Shown: positions 37,018 through 45,119 of the stretch, piece after piece
Layout: each line of letters opens with the position of its first letter
Numbering within the stretch: position 1 is the stretch's first letter
Source: Microbispora hainanensis
GTDB taxonomy: Bacteria > Actinomycetota > Actinomycetes > Streptosporangiales > Streptosporangiaceae
Assembly (NCBI RefSeq): GCF_006874475.1
Contig: NZ_VIRM01000034.1
Span: 1-64,000, forward strand
Direction of reading: 5' to 3'
Length of the DNA stretch: 64,000 nucleotides
Position numbers and translations under genes: made by a program
Notes under the pieces: generated by a model
What the model saw: the letters and a program-made list of their open reading frames with translations, nothing else
Told to the model about the DNA's origin: nothing
Database searches by the model: none

Positions 37018-38187
37018 GTGGATCTGCAGCGAATCGTGGACGACCTCGCGCTTCGCCTGGAAAGACCCCTGCTGCTTGAGGACGGCCGCCAGCGCGTCGT
37101 CGCGTACAGCGAGCAGGACGGGCCGATGGACGACGTCCGCCGCCATTCGATCCTCCGCCGCCACACCACCCCCGACGTGCGCGCCTTCCTCCGCGCCGCG
37201 GGCATTCACGAGGCGACCAGGCCGCTGCGCACGCCCGGCGCCCCGGAGCTGGGGCTGCTGCCCCGGGTCTGCGTCCCCGTACGGCACGACGGCCTGCCGC
37301 TCGGCTTCCTCTGGGTTATCGACGCGGCCCCGGCCATGACCGAGCCGGAGATCGCGATCGCGGCGGAGGCCGCGCCCACCCTCGCCCTCACCCTGTTCCA
37401 CGAGAGCCTGGTCACCGAGCTCGCCTCGCGCCGCGAGCTGGAGGCCGTCACCGGCCTGCTGCTCCGCGAGCCCGACGCCGACAGGCCCCTGATCGAGGCG
37501 GGCGCGTTCCCTCACAACGCGCCCGTGACCGTGGCGGTCGCCCGGCCCGCATGCGGCGGGACCGACGAGACCCTGCGGCTGACTCTGGAGCGCGGGCTGC
37601 TGGCCCTGCGGCGGCGCCTGGCCAGGCACCATCCCCTGCACCTGGTGCGCTTCGACCACGCCGTACTGCTCACCGCGGGCACCACCGCCTTTCCCGAGGA
37701 GATGCACGCGGCCCTCGGCACGCCGGTCCTGGTCGGGGTCGGCTCGCCACGCCCCTCGCTCTCCCTCGCGGCCGGCTCGTACGAGGAGGCGCTGCACGCC
37801 GTCGAGGTCGTCGCGAACGTGCCGGAGTTCGGCCGCTCCGCGGAGTGGGACCGCCTCGGCGTCTACCGCATGCTGTCCGGAGTGCCGCGCGGCAATCTCC
37901 ATCCGGGGCTGGCCCGGATGCTGGGCGAGGCCCAGCACCGGCCGCTGCTGGAGACCCTGGAGATCTACCTCGACCTCGCCGGCAACGCCCAGGCGGTCTC
38001 CCGCCGGCTCCGCCTGCACCGTACGTCGCTCTACTACCGCCTCCGACGGGTCGAGGAACTCGCGGAGACCGACCTCCGGGACGGCGAGGAGCGGCTGAGC
38101 CTGCATCTCAGCCTCAAGCTCGCCCGCCTCTCCGGCCGCTACCGCCCGTCCCCCCTCCCCCTCGAAACCGAAATCACCAGCCAGTGA
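37018..38187 (+). CDS. PucR/CdaR-type helix-turn-helix regulator
   Basis: A 389-aa regulator with an N-terminal ligand-binding region and a C-terminal HTH_30 (about 320-375; YLDLAGNAQAVSRRLRLHRTSLYYRLRRV). GTG 37018 is preferred because GGAGG lies seven bases upstream; GTG 37015 and ATG 36988 are alternatives. Divergent from the secreted M6 metalloprotease, which is the obvious candidate target. It is unlike the long PucR at 27654, lacking the full N-terminal PucR domain. Confidence 0.85.
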   Translation: MDLQRIVDDLALRLERPLLLEDGRQRVVAYSEQDGPMDDVRRHSILRRHTTPDVRAFLRAAGIHEATRPLRTPGAPELGLLPRVCVPVRHDGLPLGFLWVIDAAPAMTEPEIAIAAEAAPTLALTLFHESLVTELASRRELEAVTGLLLREPDADRPLIEAGAFPHNAPVTVAVARPACGGTDETLRLTLERGLLALRRRLARHHPLHLVRFDHAVLLTAGTTAFPEEMHAALGTPVLVGVGSPRPSLSLAAGSYEEALHAVEVVANVPEFGRSAEWDRLGVYRMLSGVPRGNLHPGLARMLGEAQHRPLLETLEIYLDLAGNAQAVSRRLRLHRTSLYYRLRRVEELAETDLRDGEERLSLHLSLKLARLSGRYRPSPLPLETEITSQ

Positions 38188-38207
38188 TATAAGGACGTAT
38201 TTATATT
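38187..38207 (+). promoter_or_regulatory. A+T-rich promoter/operator of the toxin-antitoxin remnant
   Basis: ATATAA (38187-38192) and TTATAT (38201-38206) are perfect inverted repeats around eight bases. TATATT (38202-38207) is a -10 candidate six bases before the ATG at 38214, so the transcript would be leaderless. Binding of the antitoxin to this dyad is the expected autoregulation. Confidence 0.55.
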
Positions 38208-38213
38208 GCCTGC

Positions 38214-38282
38214 ATGACCTGGGAAATTACCCTGCACGCCGAAGTGCATGCTTGGTTTCTCGATCCGGGAGATCGATCCTGA
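38214..38282 (+). pseudogene. Truncated HigB/RelE-type toxin remnant
   Basis: A 22-codon frame reading MTWEITLHAEVHAWFLD then PGDRS and a stop. The first 17 residues match the start of actinobacterial HigB-like (phage Gp49-type) toxins, which are normally about 110-120 aa. The rest of the toxin, including its catalytic residues, is missing and the frame runs directly into the antitoxin. The missing part was probably lost by a deletion. The family match is from memory. Confidence 0.7.
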
Positions 38283-38556
38283 GTGGGACTCGCCAGAACG
38301 GGTCGCCGCCCGGGAAACCAGCCGCGAGCAACTACAGGCAGAGCTGCGTGGGGCTCAGCTGGCGGATATGCGCAAGCGCCTGGGGCTGTCACAGAAGCTT
38401 GTGGCAGAACGGAGGGGCGTGAGCCAGGCACGAGTCTCCCAGATCGAGCACGGTCAGATCGGTGGACTTGACACGCTTCGTTCCTATGTAGTGGCTCTGG
38501 GTGGAAGGCTCGACGTGGTGGCCGACTTCGGAGATCACTCGGTGAAGGTCGCCTGA
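38248..38556 (+). CDS. XRE-family antitoxin (HigA-like)
   Basis: A 102-aa (or shorter) helix-turn-helix protein. The HTH (LADMRKRLGLSQKLVAERRG, then VSQARVSQIEHG) and the C-terminal YVVALGGRLDVVADFGDHSVKVA are typical of HigA antitoxins paired with HigB-like toxins. The true N-terminus is unclear: the first 15 or so residues come from sequence overlapping the toxin remnant, out of frame with it. With no intact toxin beside it, it may act as an orphan repressor or neutralise a related toxin elsewhere. Confidence 0.8.
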   Translation: MLGFSIREIDPEWDSPERVAARETSREQLQAELRGAQLADMRKRLGLSQKLVAERRGVSQARVSQIEHGQIGGLDTLRSYVVALGGRLDVVADFGDHSVKVA

Positions 38557-38591
38557 GACTCCCGCCTCGGTTGGCGGGCCCTCTGGTCTCG

Positions 38592-39248
38592 TCACTGGGG
38601 TGGTTTGCGGGCGATGAGGTAGGCCTGGGGGGTTCGCTCGAACTCGCGGCGTGCGCTCTCCAACTGTGCGACCACCGGCAGTCCCGCCTCGGCCAGCATG
38701 GTCGCCGCGCGGTCCGGCGACAGGCGGTGGAAGTCGAGCGCGACCTGGTGACCGTACACCTCCGCCGCATGGAAGGGCTCGTCGCCCACCTGGAAGGCGA
38801 GCAGCAGATGCCCGCCCGGGGCCAGCACCCGGTGAAACTCGGCCAGCGCCGCGGGCTGCCGCTCCGGTGGGGTGTGGATGATCGAATACCACGCGACGAC
38901 GCCGCCGAGAGCCTCGTCGGCGATGTCGAGTGCCGCCAGCGTCCCTTCCCGGAAACGCAGGCCCGGATGGTCGCGCCGGGCCACCGCGATCATTTCTGGC
39001 GACAGGTCGATACCGAAGACGTCCTCCAGGCCGAGCGCGTGCAGGTGCGCCGTGATCCGGCCGGGCCCGCAGCCGACGTCGGCCACCGGCCCGGGAACGC
39101 CCGACGCCCGCACGATATCGGCGTACGCGGCGAGCATCGCGCGCTCGAACGGTTCGTCGTCCAGCCGGTGGCGAAGGCGATCGGCGTAGTCGGCGGCGAC
39201 GGTGTCGTAGGCCGCTCGGGCGGCCCGCAGATAGGAGGGCTCGGTCAT
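38592..39248 (-). CDS. Class I SAM-dependent methyltransferase
   Basis: A 218-aa methyltransferase with motif I VADVGCGPGRI and the SAM-ribose acidic residue in VFGIDLSPEM. The acceptor is unknown. The ATG lies eight bases after TAGGGT on the minus strand with no Shine-Dalgarno, so the transcript is likely leaderless; a 14-bp palindrome covers that -10. Confidence 0.92.
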   Translation of the reverse strand: MTEPSYLRAARAAYDTVAADYADRLRHRLDDEPFERAMLAAYADIVRASGVPGPVADVGCGPGRITAHLHALGLEDVFGIDLSPEMIAVARRDHPGLRFREGTLAALDIADEALGGVVAWYSIIHTPPERQPAALAEFHRVLAPGGHLLLAFQVGDEPFHAAEVYGHQVALDFHRLSPDRAATMLAEAGLPVVAQLESARREFERTPQAYLIARKPPQ

Positions 39249-39254
39249 GACCGA

Positions 39255-39268
39255 GCACCCTAGGGTGC
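39255..39268. promoter_or_regulatory. Perfect 14-bp palindrome over methyltransferase -10
   Basis: GCACCC-TA-GGGTGC is a perfect palindrome ending seven bases before the methyltransferase start codon and covering the TAGGGT -10 candidate. A repressor bound here would block initiation. The binding protein is unknown. Confidence 0.5.
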
Positions 39269-39465
39269 CTATCGAGTTGTGATCAATCGGCGGTCCGGGT
39301 GAGGTCTACGCGCCATGGCCGAGGGGCTGCTTGAGCTTGGGAACCGCTGGGCTACCTTCTGCTCGGCCGCGAGGGAGCGCTACCGCATCGACCCGATGGC
39401 GTCTACCTCACCCGGCCCGGCAGCCTCACGTCCGTCCCTGCGTCCCCGGTCCCCCTGGGGAGCGG

Positions 39466-40416
39466 TCAGAAGACGAGGACGGGGCGCCCCCGTACGCCGC
39501 CGGCCTCCATGAGTGTGTGCGCCTGGGCAGCCTCTTCAGGGGCGAAGGTGGCCGCGACACGGAGCGTCAGGACGCCCGACTCGGCCTGGTCGCGCAGTTG
39601 GTCAAGGGCGCCGGTGTCACCCAAGTCCTTGCTGACGTCCACGGTGCGCCAGCGCACCCCACGGTCGACCGCCGCGTCGGTGGCAGGGCGCAGCGTGGCG
39701 ACCACCCCACCCTCCCGGACCGCGGCGCCCGCGGCCGCCGTGAACTGCGCCGTGTCGATCAGCCCGTCCACGCCGTCCGGACGCAGCCGCAGGACGGCGT
39801 CGGTGAATCCGTCCCCTCGTGGCACCAGGTGGTCGGCTCCCAGAGCGGCTACGAGGTCACGATCCCGTTCGCTCGCGTCCGCGATCACGGTCAGTCCTGC
39901 GGCCTTGGCCAGCTGTACCGCGAACCCTCCGACCGCACCGGCCGCGCCGATCACCGCGACGGTCGCGCCCGGGGGAACCTCCAACAACTCCAGAGCCTGC
40001 CGCGCGGTCACCCCGTTCATCAGCAGCGTCGACGCCGCTGTCGGCGCCACGCCTCGCGGCGCCCGCACCACCGACTCCGCCGGGGCGACCACGTACTCCG
40101 CCTGTGCCCCGCGCGTCAGCTGCGGAAGCACGAGAGCGAGCGCGTCGGTCCCCACGGTCAGCTCGGGGCGCACGTCGTCGCCGACCTCGTCGATCACGCC
40201 CGCGGCGTCCCACCCGACGACGTACGCGTCGGACTCCGGGAACGCGCCGGGGTTGAGCTCCTTCACGTAGCCGGACCGGTAGACGCCGTCGGACGGATTG
40301 ACGTCCGCCGCGGCCACCTTGATCCGTACTTGGCCGCGACCGGCGTGCGGCTCTGGCAACTCCAGGATCCGCATCACCTCCGGACCTCCGAACTCCGTGA
40401 ATCCGACTGCGCGCAC
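39466..40416 (-). CDS. NADPH:quinone reductase-like zinc-independent oxidoreductase (MDR family)
   Basis: A 316-aa medium-chain dehydrogenase/reductase of the quinone oxidoreductase type. The NADP-binding motif is AVIGAAGAVGGFAVQLAK, and the N-terminal MRAVGFTEFGGPEV is typical. The catalytic-zinc ligands of alcohol dehydrogenases are absent. The GTG start at 40416 follows GGAGG by seven bases. It is divergent from a TetR regulator with a palindrome between them, so electrophile-induced expression is likely. Confidence 0.93.
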   Translation of the reverse strand: MRAVGFTEFGGPEVMRILELPEPHAGRGQVRIKVAAADVNPSDGVYRSGYVKELNPGAFPESDAYVVGWDAAGVIDEVGDDVRPELTVGTDALALVLPQLTRGAQAEYVVAPAESVVRAPRGVAPTAASTLLMNGVTARQALELLEVPPGATVAVIGAAGAVGGFAVQLAKAAGLTVIADASERDRDLVAALGADHLVPRGDGFTDAVLRLRPDGVDGLIDTAQFTAAAGAAVREGGVVATLRPATDAAVDRGVRWRTVDVSKDLGDTGALDQLRDQAESGVLTLRVAATFAPEEAAQAHTLMEAGGVRGRPVLVF

Positions 40417-40446
40417 AGCTGTACCTCCGTGATCGACCCACGCATT

Positions 40447-40472
40447 AACCCGAGACAAACTTGTTCCGGGTT
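40447..40472. promoter_or_regulatory. TetR-type operator
   Basis: AACCCG (40447-40452) and CGGGTT (40467-40472) flank an inner ACAA-AC-TTGT dyad (40455-40464). Ten of thirteen half-site positions are symmetric. It lies between the divergent oxidoreductase and TetR genes and is the likely TetR binding site. Confidence 0.65.
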
Positions 40473-40547
40473 GGCTCACCCTAGCAGCCGCTAAACTCTC
40501 GTCACAGCGCAGTCCTCCTGGCAGGAGGCCTCGGGAAGGATGCCGCG

Positions 40548-41207
40548 ATGGTGAAGACCGACTCCTCGTGGCGGCGACCGCCCGGCGCATCGGGCCCAGC
40601 CCGGGACCCTGAGCTCGACGCCCGGATCATGCGATCCGCGATCGAACTTCTCGCCGAAGGCGGGTTCCCCGCGCTGAGCATGGACAAGGCGGCAGCACGG
40701 GCCGGCGTGGGAAAGGCGACCGTGTACCGCCGCTGGAGATCACGCGTCGAGCTCGCTGCGGACGCGTTGGATCACGCCGCGCTGGCCGCCGGGCACAGAG
40801 CGGTCAGGATCGGCCCGGGCCAGCTCCGTCAGGAACTCATCGAAACCCTGATGCAGGTCGAGCAGTGCACCAGCGCGCCGCACAACGAACTGGTCGCCAC
40901 ACTGCTCGCCACGGCCCGGCACCAGCCGGAGATCTTCACGCTTGTCCGTGAGCGTTACGTCGACTCGATGCATCGGTTGGTGGGAGAGGTACTCGCCCAC
41001 GCAGTCGAGCGCGGCGATCTTCCCCCTCCTTCGCCGTCCGAGGAGTCAGACGGGAAGTGCGCGATCGAGGTATCGGCCGCAGTCGCGCTGCTCATCCACT
41101 GGCAGATCGTCCGTGACGGCGAGGCACTCACCGAGGACCACATCGTCTCGGTCGTCGACAGGATTCTGCTCCCGCTCGTGTCCCGTTCGGGCCAGGATCG
41201 CAGGTGA
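40548..41207 (+). CDS. TetR/AcrR family transcriptional regulator
   Basis: A 219-aa repressor. The TetR_N HTH is at residues about 27-75 (IMRSAIELLAEGGFPALSMD, then VGKATVYRRWRSRVEL). The C-terminal ligand domain is all-helical. The ATG at 40548 is preceded by GGGAAGGA. It probably represses itself and the divergent quinone reductase through the 40447-40472 palindrome. Ligand unknown. Confidence 0.93.
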   Translation: MVKTDSSWRRPPGASGPARDPELDARIMRSAIELLAEGGFPALSMDKAAARAGVGKATVYRRWRSRVELAADALDHAALAAGHRAVRIGPGQLRQELIETLMQVEQCTSAPHNELVATLLATARHQPEIFTLVRERYVDSMHRLVGEVLAHAVERGDLPPPSPSEESDGKCAIEVSAAVALLIHWQIVRDGEALTEDHIVSVVDRILLPLVSRSGQDRR

Positions 41208-41332
41208 CTGTCGGCGCACAGACGCCCGCGATACGTTTTCTCGCTTCAGACGATCTACCGGACCATGCCTCCGCGGAGGACGTGTTCCGCAATTGATCAT
41301 GACTCGATACGCGCCCCGGCGCCGAAGACCGA

Positions 41333-41370
41333 CGAAGGCCCTTCCGGTAACCCCTCCGGAAGGGCCTTCG
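41333..41370. terminator. Bidirectional terminator hairpin
   Basis: Perfect 15-bp inverted repeat (CGAAGGCCCTTCCGG at 41333-41347; 41356-41370) with an 8-base loop. It lies between the convergent TetR and collagen-like genes. Its core resembles the purL terminator. Confidence 0.88.
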
Positions 41371-41464
41371 CAGTGCCGTACGCCAACGCCTCGTCGCGTA
41401 CGGCAAGCAGGGGTGGCGCGCCCGGTGCAGCCCCCACGGACTCCACCGGCGCGCTTCGGCGCAC

Positions 41465-42424
41465 TTACGAGATCTTCGTGCAGATGGCGTAGACGAGGCC
41501 GTTGCTGCCGTTCCCACCGCCGTTGCCGGTCAGCTCGACGGTCCAGCCGTTGCCGCTCATGTAGCTGCCCGTGACGGTCCTGCTGGAGCCGACCTTGAAG
41601 CCGCCTCCGGTGACCCTCTCGTCGTTCGCGCAGGAGGCGGTCCCGCTGTTTCCGGAGATGTTCTGGCTCGACATCCGGGTGCTCAGGGTGGGCGCGTCGC
41701 CGCCGCTGCCGCCCTGGCCCTTGAGCCACTTGAGGAAGTCGGCCTCGTCCTTGGAGGTGCAGGAGCGGCCCTTCCAGATGTCGCAGGCGCTCTTGCCGTC
41801 CTCACCGGCGTCGCCCTTGAGGCCCCGGTCGCCCTTCTCGCCGGGCAGGCCGCGCGGACCGGTGTCACCCTTGGCGCCCGCCGGGCCCGCGGGACCGCGC
41901 TCCCCCTGAGGACCGGTCAGACCGCGGTCACCCTTGTCCCCCTTCGGCCCCTGCACGCCGGCAGGACCACGCTCTCCCTGCGGGCCGGCGGGGCCGCGCT
42001 CGCCGTCCTTGCCGTCCTTGCCGTCCTTGCCGGGGGCGCCGTCCTTGCCCGGGGCGCCGGGGTCGCCCTTGAGGCCCTGCGGACCGGCAGGACCACGCTC
42101 GCCCTGCGGACCACGCAGGCCCTGCGGGCCGCGGAATCCACGCGGACCCTGCGCACCGGTGTCGCCCTTCGGACCCGTGCCGCCGATCCCCACCGGACCC
42201 TGCGGGCCGGTCCTGTTCCACGACACCTTCGTCTCCGTCGGCTTGCACGTCGTCGTGGCATTCACCAGCCGCATATACCGCGTGCTCTTGTTCACACACG
42301 CGTACAACGGCGCGTCACTCGCCGACGAAGCGGTGGCCGCGCCACCCAGAACCAGGACCGATCCAGCCAGAGCACCAGCCGTCATCAGGCCAATGGTGCG
42401 TCCGCCCGGCAACTTGATAGCCAC
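41465..42424 (-). CDS. Secreted collagen-like (G-x-y repeat) protein, copy 1
   Basis: A 319-aa exported protein. A signal-like hydrophobic segment (about 10-35; [19 protein letters not shown]) and a short head with two Cys (YACVNK, TTTCK) precede a Gly-x-y triplet region (about 73-210) rich in GPQGP, GPKGD and GERGPAG. A Cys-containing linker (SACDIWKGRSCTS) and a C-terminal beta-type domain (about 250-319) follow. The triplets should form a collagen triple helix, so the protein is probably a trimeric surface stalk. The GTG start is preceded by GGGAA. A paralogue lies directly upstream with an almost identical 5' end. Confidence 0.9.
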   Translation of the reverse strand: MAIKLPGGRTIGLMTAGALAGSVLVLGGAATASSASDAPLYACVNKSTRYMRLVNATTTCKPTETKVSWNRTGPQGPVGIGGTGPKGDTGAQGPRGFRGPQGLRGPQGERGPAGPQGLKGDPGAPGKDGAPGKDGKDGKDGERGPAGPQGERGPAGVQGPKGDKGDRGLTGPQGERGPAGPAGAKGDTGPRGLPGEKGDRGLKGDAGEDGKSACDIWKGRSCTSKDEADFLKWLKGQGGSGGDAPTLSTRMSSQNISGNSGTASCANDERVTGGGFKVGSSRTVTGSYMSGNGWTVELTGNGGGNGSNGLVYAICTKIS

Positions 42425-42435
42425 GAGACTTCCCT
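42161..42435 (-). repeat. Near-identical 275-bp segment shared with 43184-43458
   Basis: The segment encoding the signal and head of the collagen-like gene and its Shine-Dalgarno is repeated at 43184-43458, offset by 1023 bp. I find one difference (42285 c versus 43308 t), which changes Ser to Asn. The downstream collagen and C-terminal parts of the two genes differ clearly. This pattern fits a recent duplication or gene conversion limited to the 5' part. Confidence 0.88.
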
Positions 42436-42440
42436 CTCTG

Positions 42441-42540
42441 AGGCACGCGAAGTGCCTGGAACGCAGAAGTTATACATGTGAATCACGCGTCAGGTGATAT
42501 GCCGGTTGTCATCCCGAATATCACGTATGCGTATCTCCGC
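42441..42540 (-). promoter_or_regulatory. Promoter/leader of collagen-like copy 1
   Basis: An RNA hairpin AGGCAC-GCGAA-GTGCCT (42441-42457) sits in the leader. TATAAC (minus strand, 42474-42469) is a -10 candidate. GTGATAT (42494-42500) and ATATCAC (42518-42524) form an inverted repeat. The distal part (42518-42540) is almost the same as at the second copy (43540-43563), but the -10 and hairpin are not conserved there. Confidence 0.5.
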
Positions 42541-42661
42541 TGGCGGTGAGGCCGAGTGGTCAAGAGTGGTGGAGCCCCCCAGACTCCACCGCCTCGCCTC
42601 CACCGTGCGGAGCCTCGGACGGACGTTCCCGCCGGGGTCGGCGCGCCGTCCGCCCGTCGAG

Positions 42662-43447
42662 CTACTTGTCGCCACCCCTGCTGCCGCCGGCCTCGCTCAC
42701 GCCGGCGAACGAGCTGCCACCGCCGCCACCCCCACCGACGCTCGCGCAGATCACGTACGCGGTGCCCTTGGTGCCGATCGAGCCCTTGATCTCCCAGCCG
42801 GTCGGCATGCCGTTCCCGTCGAGGACCGGGCCGTTGGTGAGGACCTCGCCGATGATGCTCGTGCCCCGGTAGCCACCGCCCGTGGCGTAGCCGCCGCCAC
42901 AGCTCAGCGTCACACTCTTGCTGCTCAAGCCGAAGCTGAACTCCTTCTGCTTGACGGTGATGCCGGCGACGCCGTCCTTTCCGGGGTCGCCCTTGGGGCC
43001 CTGCGGACCGGCGGGACCACGCTCGCCATCCTTGCCGTCCTTGCCGGGGGCGCCGCCCTTGCCGGGGGCGCCGTCCTTGCCGGGAGCACCGGCCGCGCCC
43101 TTGGGACCCTGCGGGCCCTGCGGACCGGCGGGACCGCGCAGGCCCTGCGGACCACGGAAACCACGAGGCCCCTGAGCGCCGGCGTCGCCCTTCGGACCCG
43201 TGCCGCCGATCCCCACCGGACCCTGCGGGCCGGTCCTGTTCCACGACACCTTCGTCTCCGTCGGCTTGCACGTCGTCGTGGCATTCACCAGCCGCATATA
43301 CCGCGTGTTCTTGTTCACACACGCGTACAACGGCGCGTCACTCGCCGACGAAGCGGTGGCCGCGCCACCCAGAACCAGGACCGATCCAGCCAGAGCACCA
43401 GCCGTCATCAGGCCAATGGTGCGTCCGCCCGGCAACTTGATAGCCAC
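42662..43447 (-). CDS. Secreted collagen-like protein, copy 2
   Basis: A 261-aa paralogue of copy 1. The signal and head (about 1-95) are essentially identical, differing at one residue (CVNKNTRY versus CVNKSTRY). The triplet region is shorter (about 73-165). The C-terminal domain differs: [20 protein letters not shown] then [14 protein letters not shown], a Gly-rich stretch and the end [10 protein letters not shown]. This suggests the same export and stalk with a different tip. The GTG start has a GGGAA Shine-Dalgarno as in copy 1. Confidence 0.9.
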   Translation of the reverse strand: MAIKLPGGRTIGLMTAGALAGSVLVLGGAATASSASDAPLYACVNKNTRYMRLVNATTTCKPTETKVSWNRTGPQGPVGIGGTGPKGDAGAQGPRGFRGPQGLRGPAGPQGPQGPKGAAGAPGKDGAPGKGGAPGKDGKDGERGPAGPQGPKGDPGKDGVAGITVKQKEFSFGLSSKSVTLSCGGGYATGGGYRGTSIIGEVLTNGPVLDGNGMPTGWEIKGSIGTKGTAYVICASVGGGGGGGSSFAGVSEAGGSRGGDK

Positions 43448-43489
43448 GAGACTTCCCTTTCCGAGGCTCAGGAGGGTGCGCGCAATACA

Positions 43490-43563
43490 GAAGTTGCGCA
43501 CGTTATTCACGCGCCGGGAGATATGGAGGTTGTCAGGCCAAACATCACGTATGCGCATCTCCG
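43490..43563 (-). promoter_or_regulatory. Promoter region of collagen-like copy 2
   Basis: Homologous to the copy 1 promoter, including the shared GCGGAGAT-rCGCATACGTGAT block read on the minus strand (43563-43540). The copy 1 TATAAC is replaced by GCGCAAC, and the GTGATAT/ATATCAC dyad is imperfect, so the copies may be expressed differently. Confidence 0.45.
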
Positions 43564-43667
43564 CTATCCGTAAGCCCGGGCGGTCAAGAACGTTCCAAAC
43601 CGGCTCGGCGCCGTGGTGATCACACCCAGGACAATCCAGACGTACGCCGCACGCCAGAATCGACGCC

Positions 43668-45119
43668 ATGGCCGACACCCCCCTGGAACCCGGCTCTCCC
43701 GAGCATGCGAAGGCCCTCCGGTACGCCTGGAGGGTCTGCTCCGTCACCGGGCTCGGCCTCGTCCTCATCGGGCTCAGCTCCAGCACGCTGAACGTCGCGC
43801 TCCCCGCGGTCGTACGGCACTTCGACGCCGGGCCGCTGGCGTCGAGCTGGATCCTGCTCGCGCACCTGCTGATCAGCACCGCGACGCTGGTGTTCTTCGG
43901 CCGCGTCGCCGACCTGCTCGGCAGGCGGGAGGTCTACCTCGTCGGGTTCGCCCTGTTCACGGCGACGTCGCTGCTGGCCGGGATCGCGCCGGACGTCGGG
44001 GTGCTCATCGCCCTGCGGGCGCTCCAAGGGCTCGGCGCGGCCATGATCCTCGCCAACGGCACGGTGATCGTCACCGCCGCCTTCCCGCCCGATCGGCTCA
44101 GTCAGGGGATGGGCGTCTACATGGCCACGCTCTCGGTGGCCCAGCTCGCCGGGCCGACCCTCGGCGGCCTGATCGCGGACACGCTCGGCTGGCGGTGGAT
44201 CTTCTGGATCAACGTCCCGGCGGGGGTGGTCGCGCTCGTCTGGGGCGCGATGGTGCTGCGGAAGGTCCCGGCCGGCCCCCGGCAGTCCGTGGACGCGCTG
44301 GGCAACCTTGTCGTGTTCGCCGCGCTGTCGGCCGTGCTGATCGCCATCGGTCAGCACGAGCCGCTGCCCGGCGTGGCCGCCGCCGCGCTCGTCCCCGCGC
44401 TGTTCGCCGTGGAGCGCCGGGCCCGCAACCCGGTGCTGAACCTCACGCTCTTCGGCGGGCGCATGCTGCTGTTCGCCAATCTGGCGTCGTTCGCCAACGC
44501 GCTCGCACGTTCGTCGCTGATCCTGCTCGCGGGGCTCTACTTCCAGGCCGCGCGCGGCTCCGACGCGCTGTCCGCCGGATTGGGCGTGCTGCCGGTGCCC
44601 GTGGGCATGACCCTCGCCTCTCCCCTCGCGGGCGCGCTGGGCCGCCGGGTGAGCCCGTACGCGCTGTCGGTGGGCGGGTGCGCGCTCACGGCCTCGGGGC
44701 TGCTCGTCCTCACGGTCTCGGCCGGCCCGGCCACGCCCTACTGGGTGATCGGGATCGGGCTCTTCGTGGGCGGATGCGGCAGCGGCGCCTTCCTGACCGG
44801 CAACACGACACAGGTCATGAGCGCGCTGCCGGAGGAGAGCCGCGGGGTGGTGAACGGCTTCCGCCTGATGATCATGAACGTCGGCGTCGTGCTCAGCGTG
44901 GCGACGACGCTGAGCGTGCTGACCGCGTCCGTCGCGCCGGCGCTGCGCGACCAGGTCTACGCGGGGACGCTCTCGGAGGTGTCCCCGGTCGCGCTGCGGC
45001 AGCTCATGACGGGGTTCCGCACCACCTATCTCGTGTTGTTCTGCGTCGCGCTGCTCGGCGTCCTCTTCGCGGCCATCGCCTCGACCCCGGACATCAGGAG
45101 GTCCACGCCGAAGGCGTAG
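43668..45119 (+). CDS. DHA2-family drug efflux MFS transporter
   Basis: A 483-aa, 14-helix proton antiporter of the EmrB/QacA type. The N-terminal [12 protein letters not shown] and [19 protein letters not shown] (motif C region) are diagnostic. The ATG at 43668 begins MADTPLEPG. Its 3' end overlaps the convergent TetR gene by 94 bp. Not obviously in an operon. Exported drug unknown. Confidence 0.93.
   Translation: MADTPLEPGSPEHAKALRYAWRVCSVTGLGLVLIGLSSSTLNVALPAVVRHFDAGPLASSWILLAHLLISTATLVFFGRVADLLGRREVYLVGFALFTATSLLAGIAPDVGVLIALRALQGLGAAMILANGTVIVTAAFPPDRLSQGMGVYMATLSVAQLAGPTLGGLIADTLGWRWIFWINVPAGVVALVWGAMVLRKVPAGPRQSVDALGNLVVFAALSAVLIAIGQHEPLPGVAAAALVPALFAVERRARNPVLNLTLFGGRMLLFANLASFANALARSSLILLAGLYFQAARGSDALSAGLGVLPVPVGMTLASPLAGALGRRVSPYALSVGGCALTASGLLVLTVSAGPATPYWVIGIGLFVGGCGSGAFLTGNTTQVMSALPEESRGVVNGFRLMIMNVGVVLSVATTLSVLTASVAPALRDQVYAGTLSEVSPVALRQLMTGFRTTYLVLFCVALLGVLFAAIASTPDIRRSTPKA

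Noticed and set aside
39249-39465. Coding-like fragment between methyltransferase and oxidoreductase genes
   Set aside because: One frame reads GYLLLGREGALPHRPDG and ends without start or domain; too short to assign as a pseudogene.
41465-43447. Collagen-like repeats as a CRISPR or tandem-repeat mobile element
   Set aside because: Repeats follow Gly-x-y codon periodicity inside open reading frames; no spacers or cas genes.
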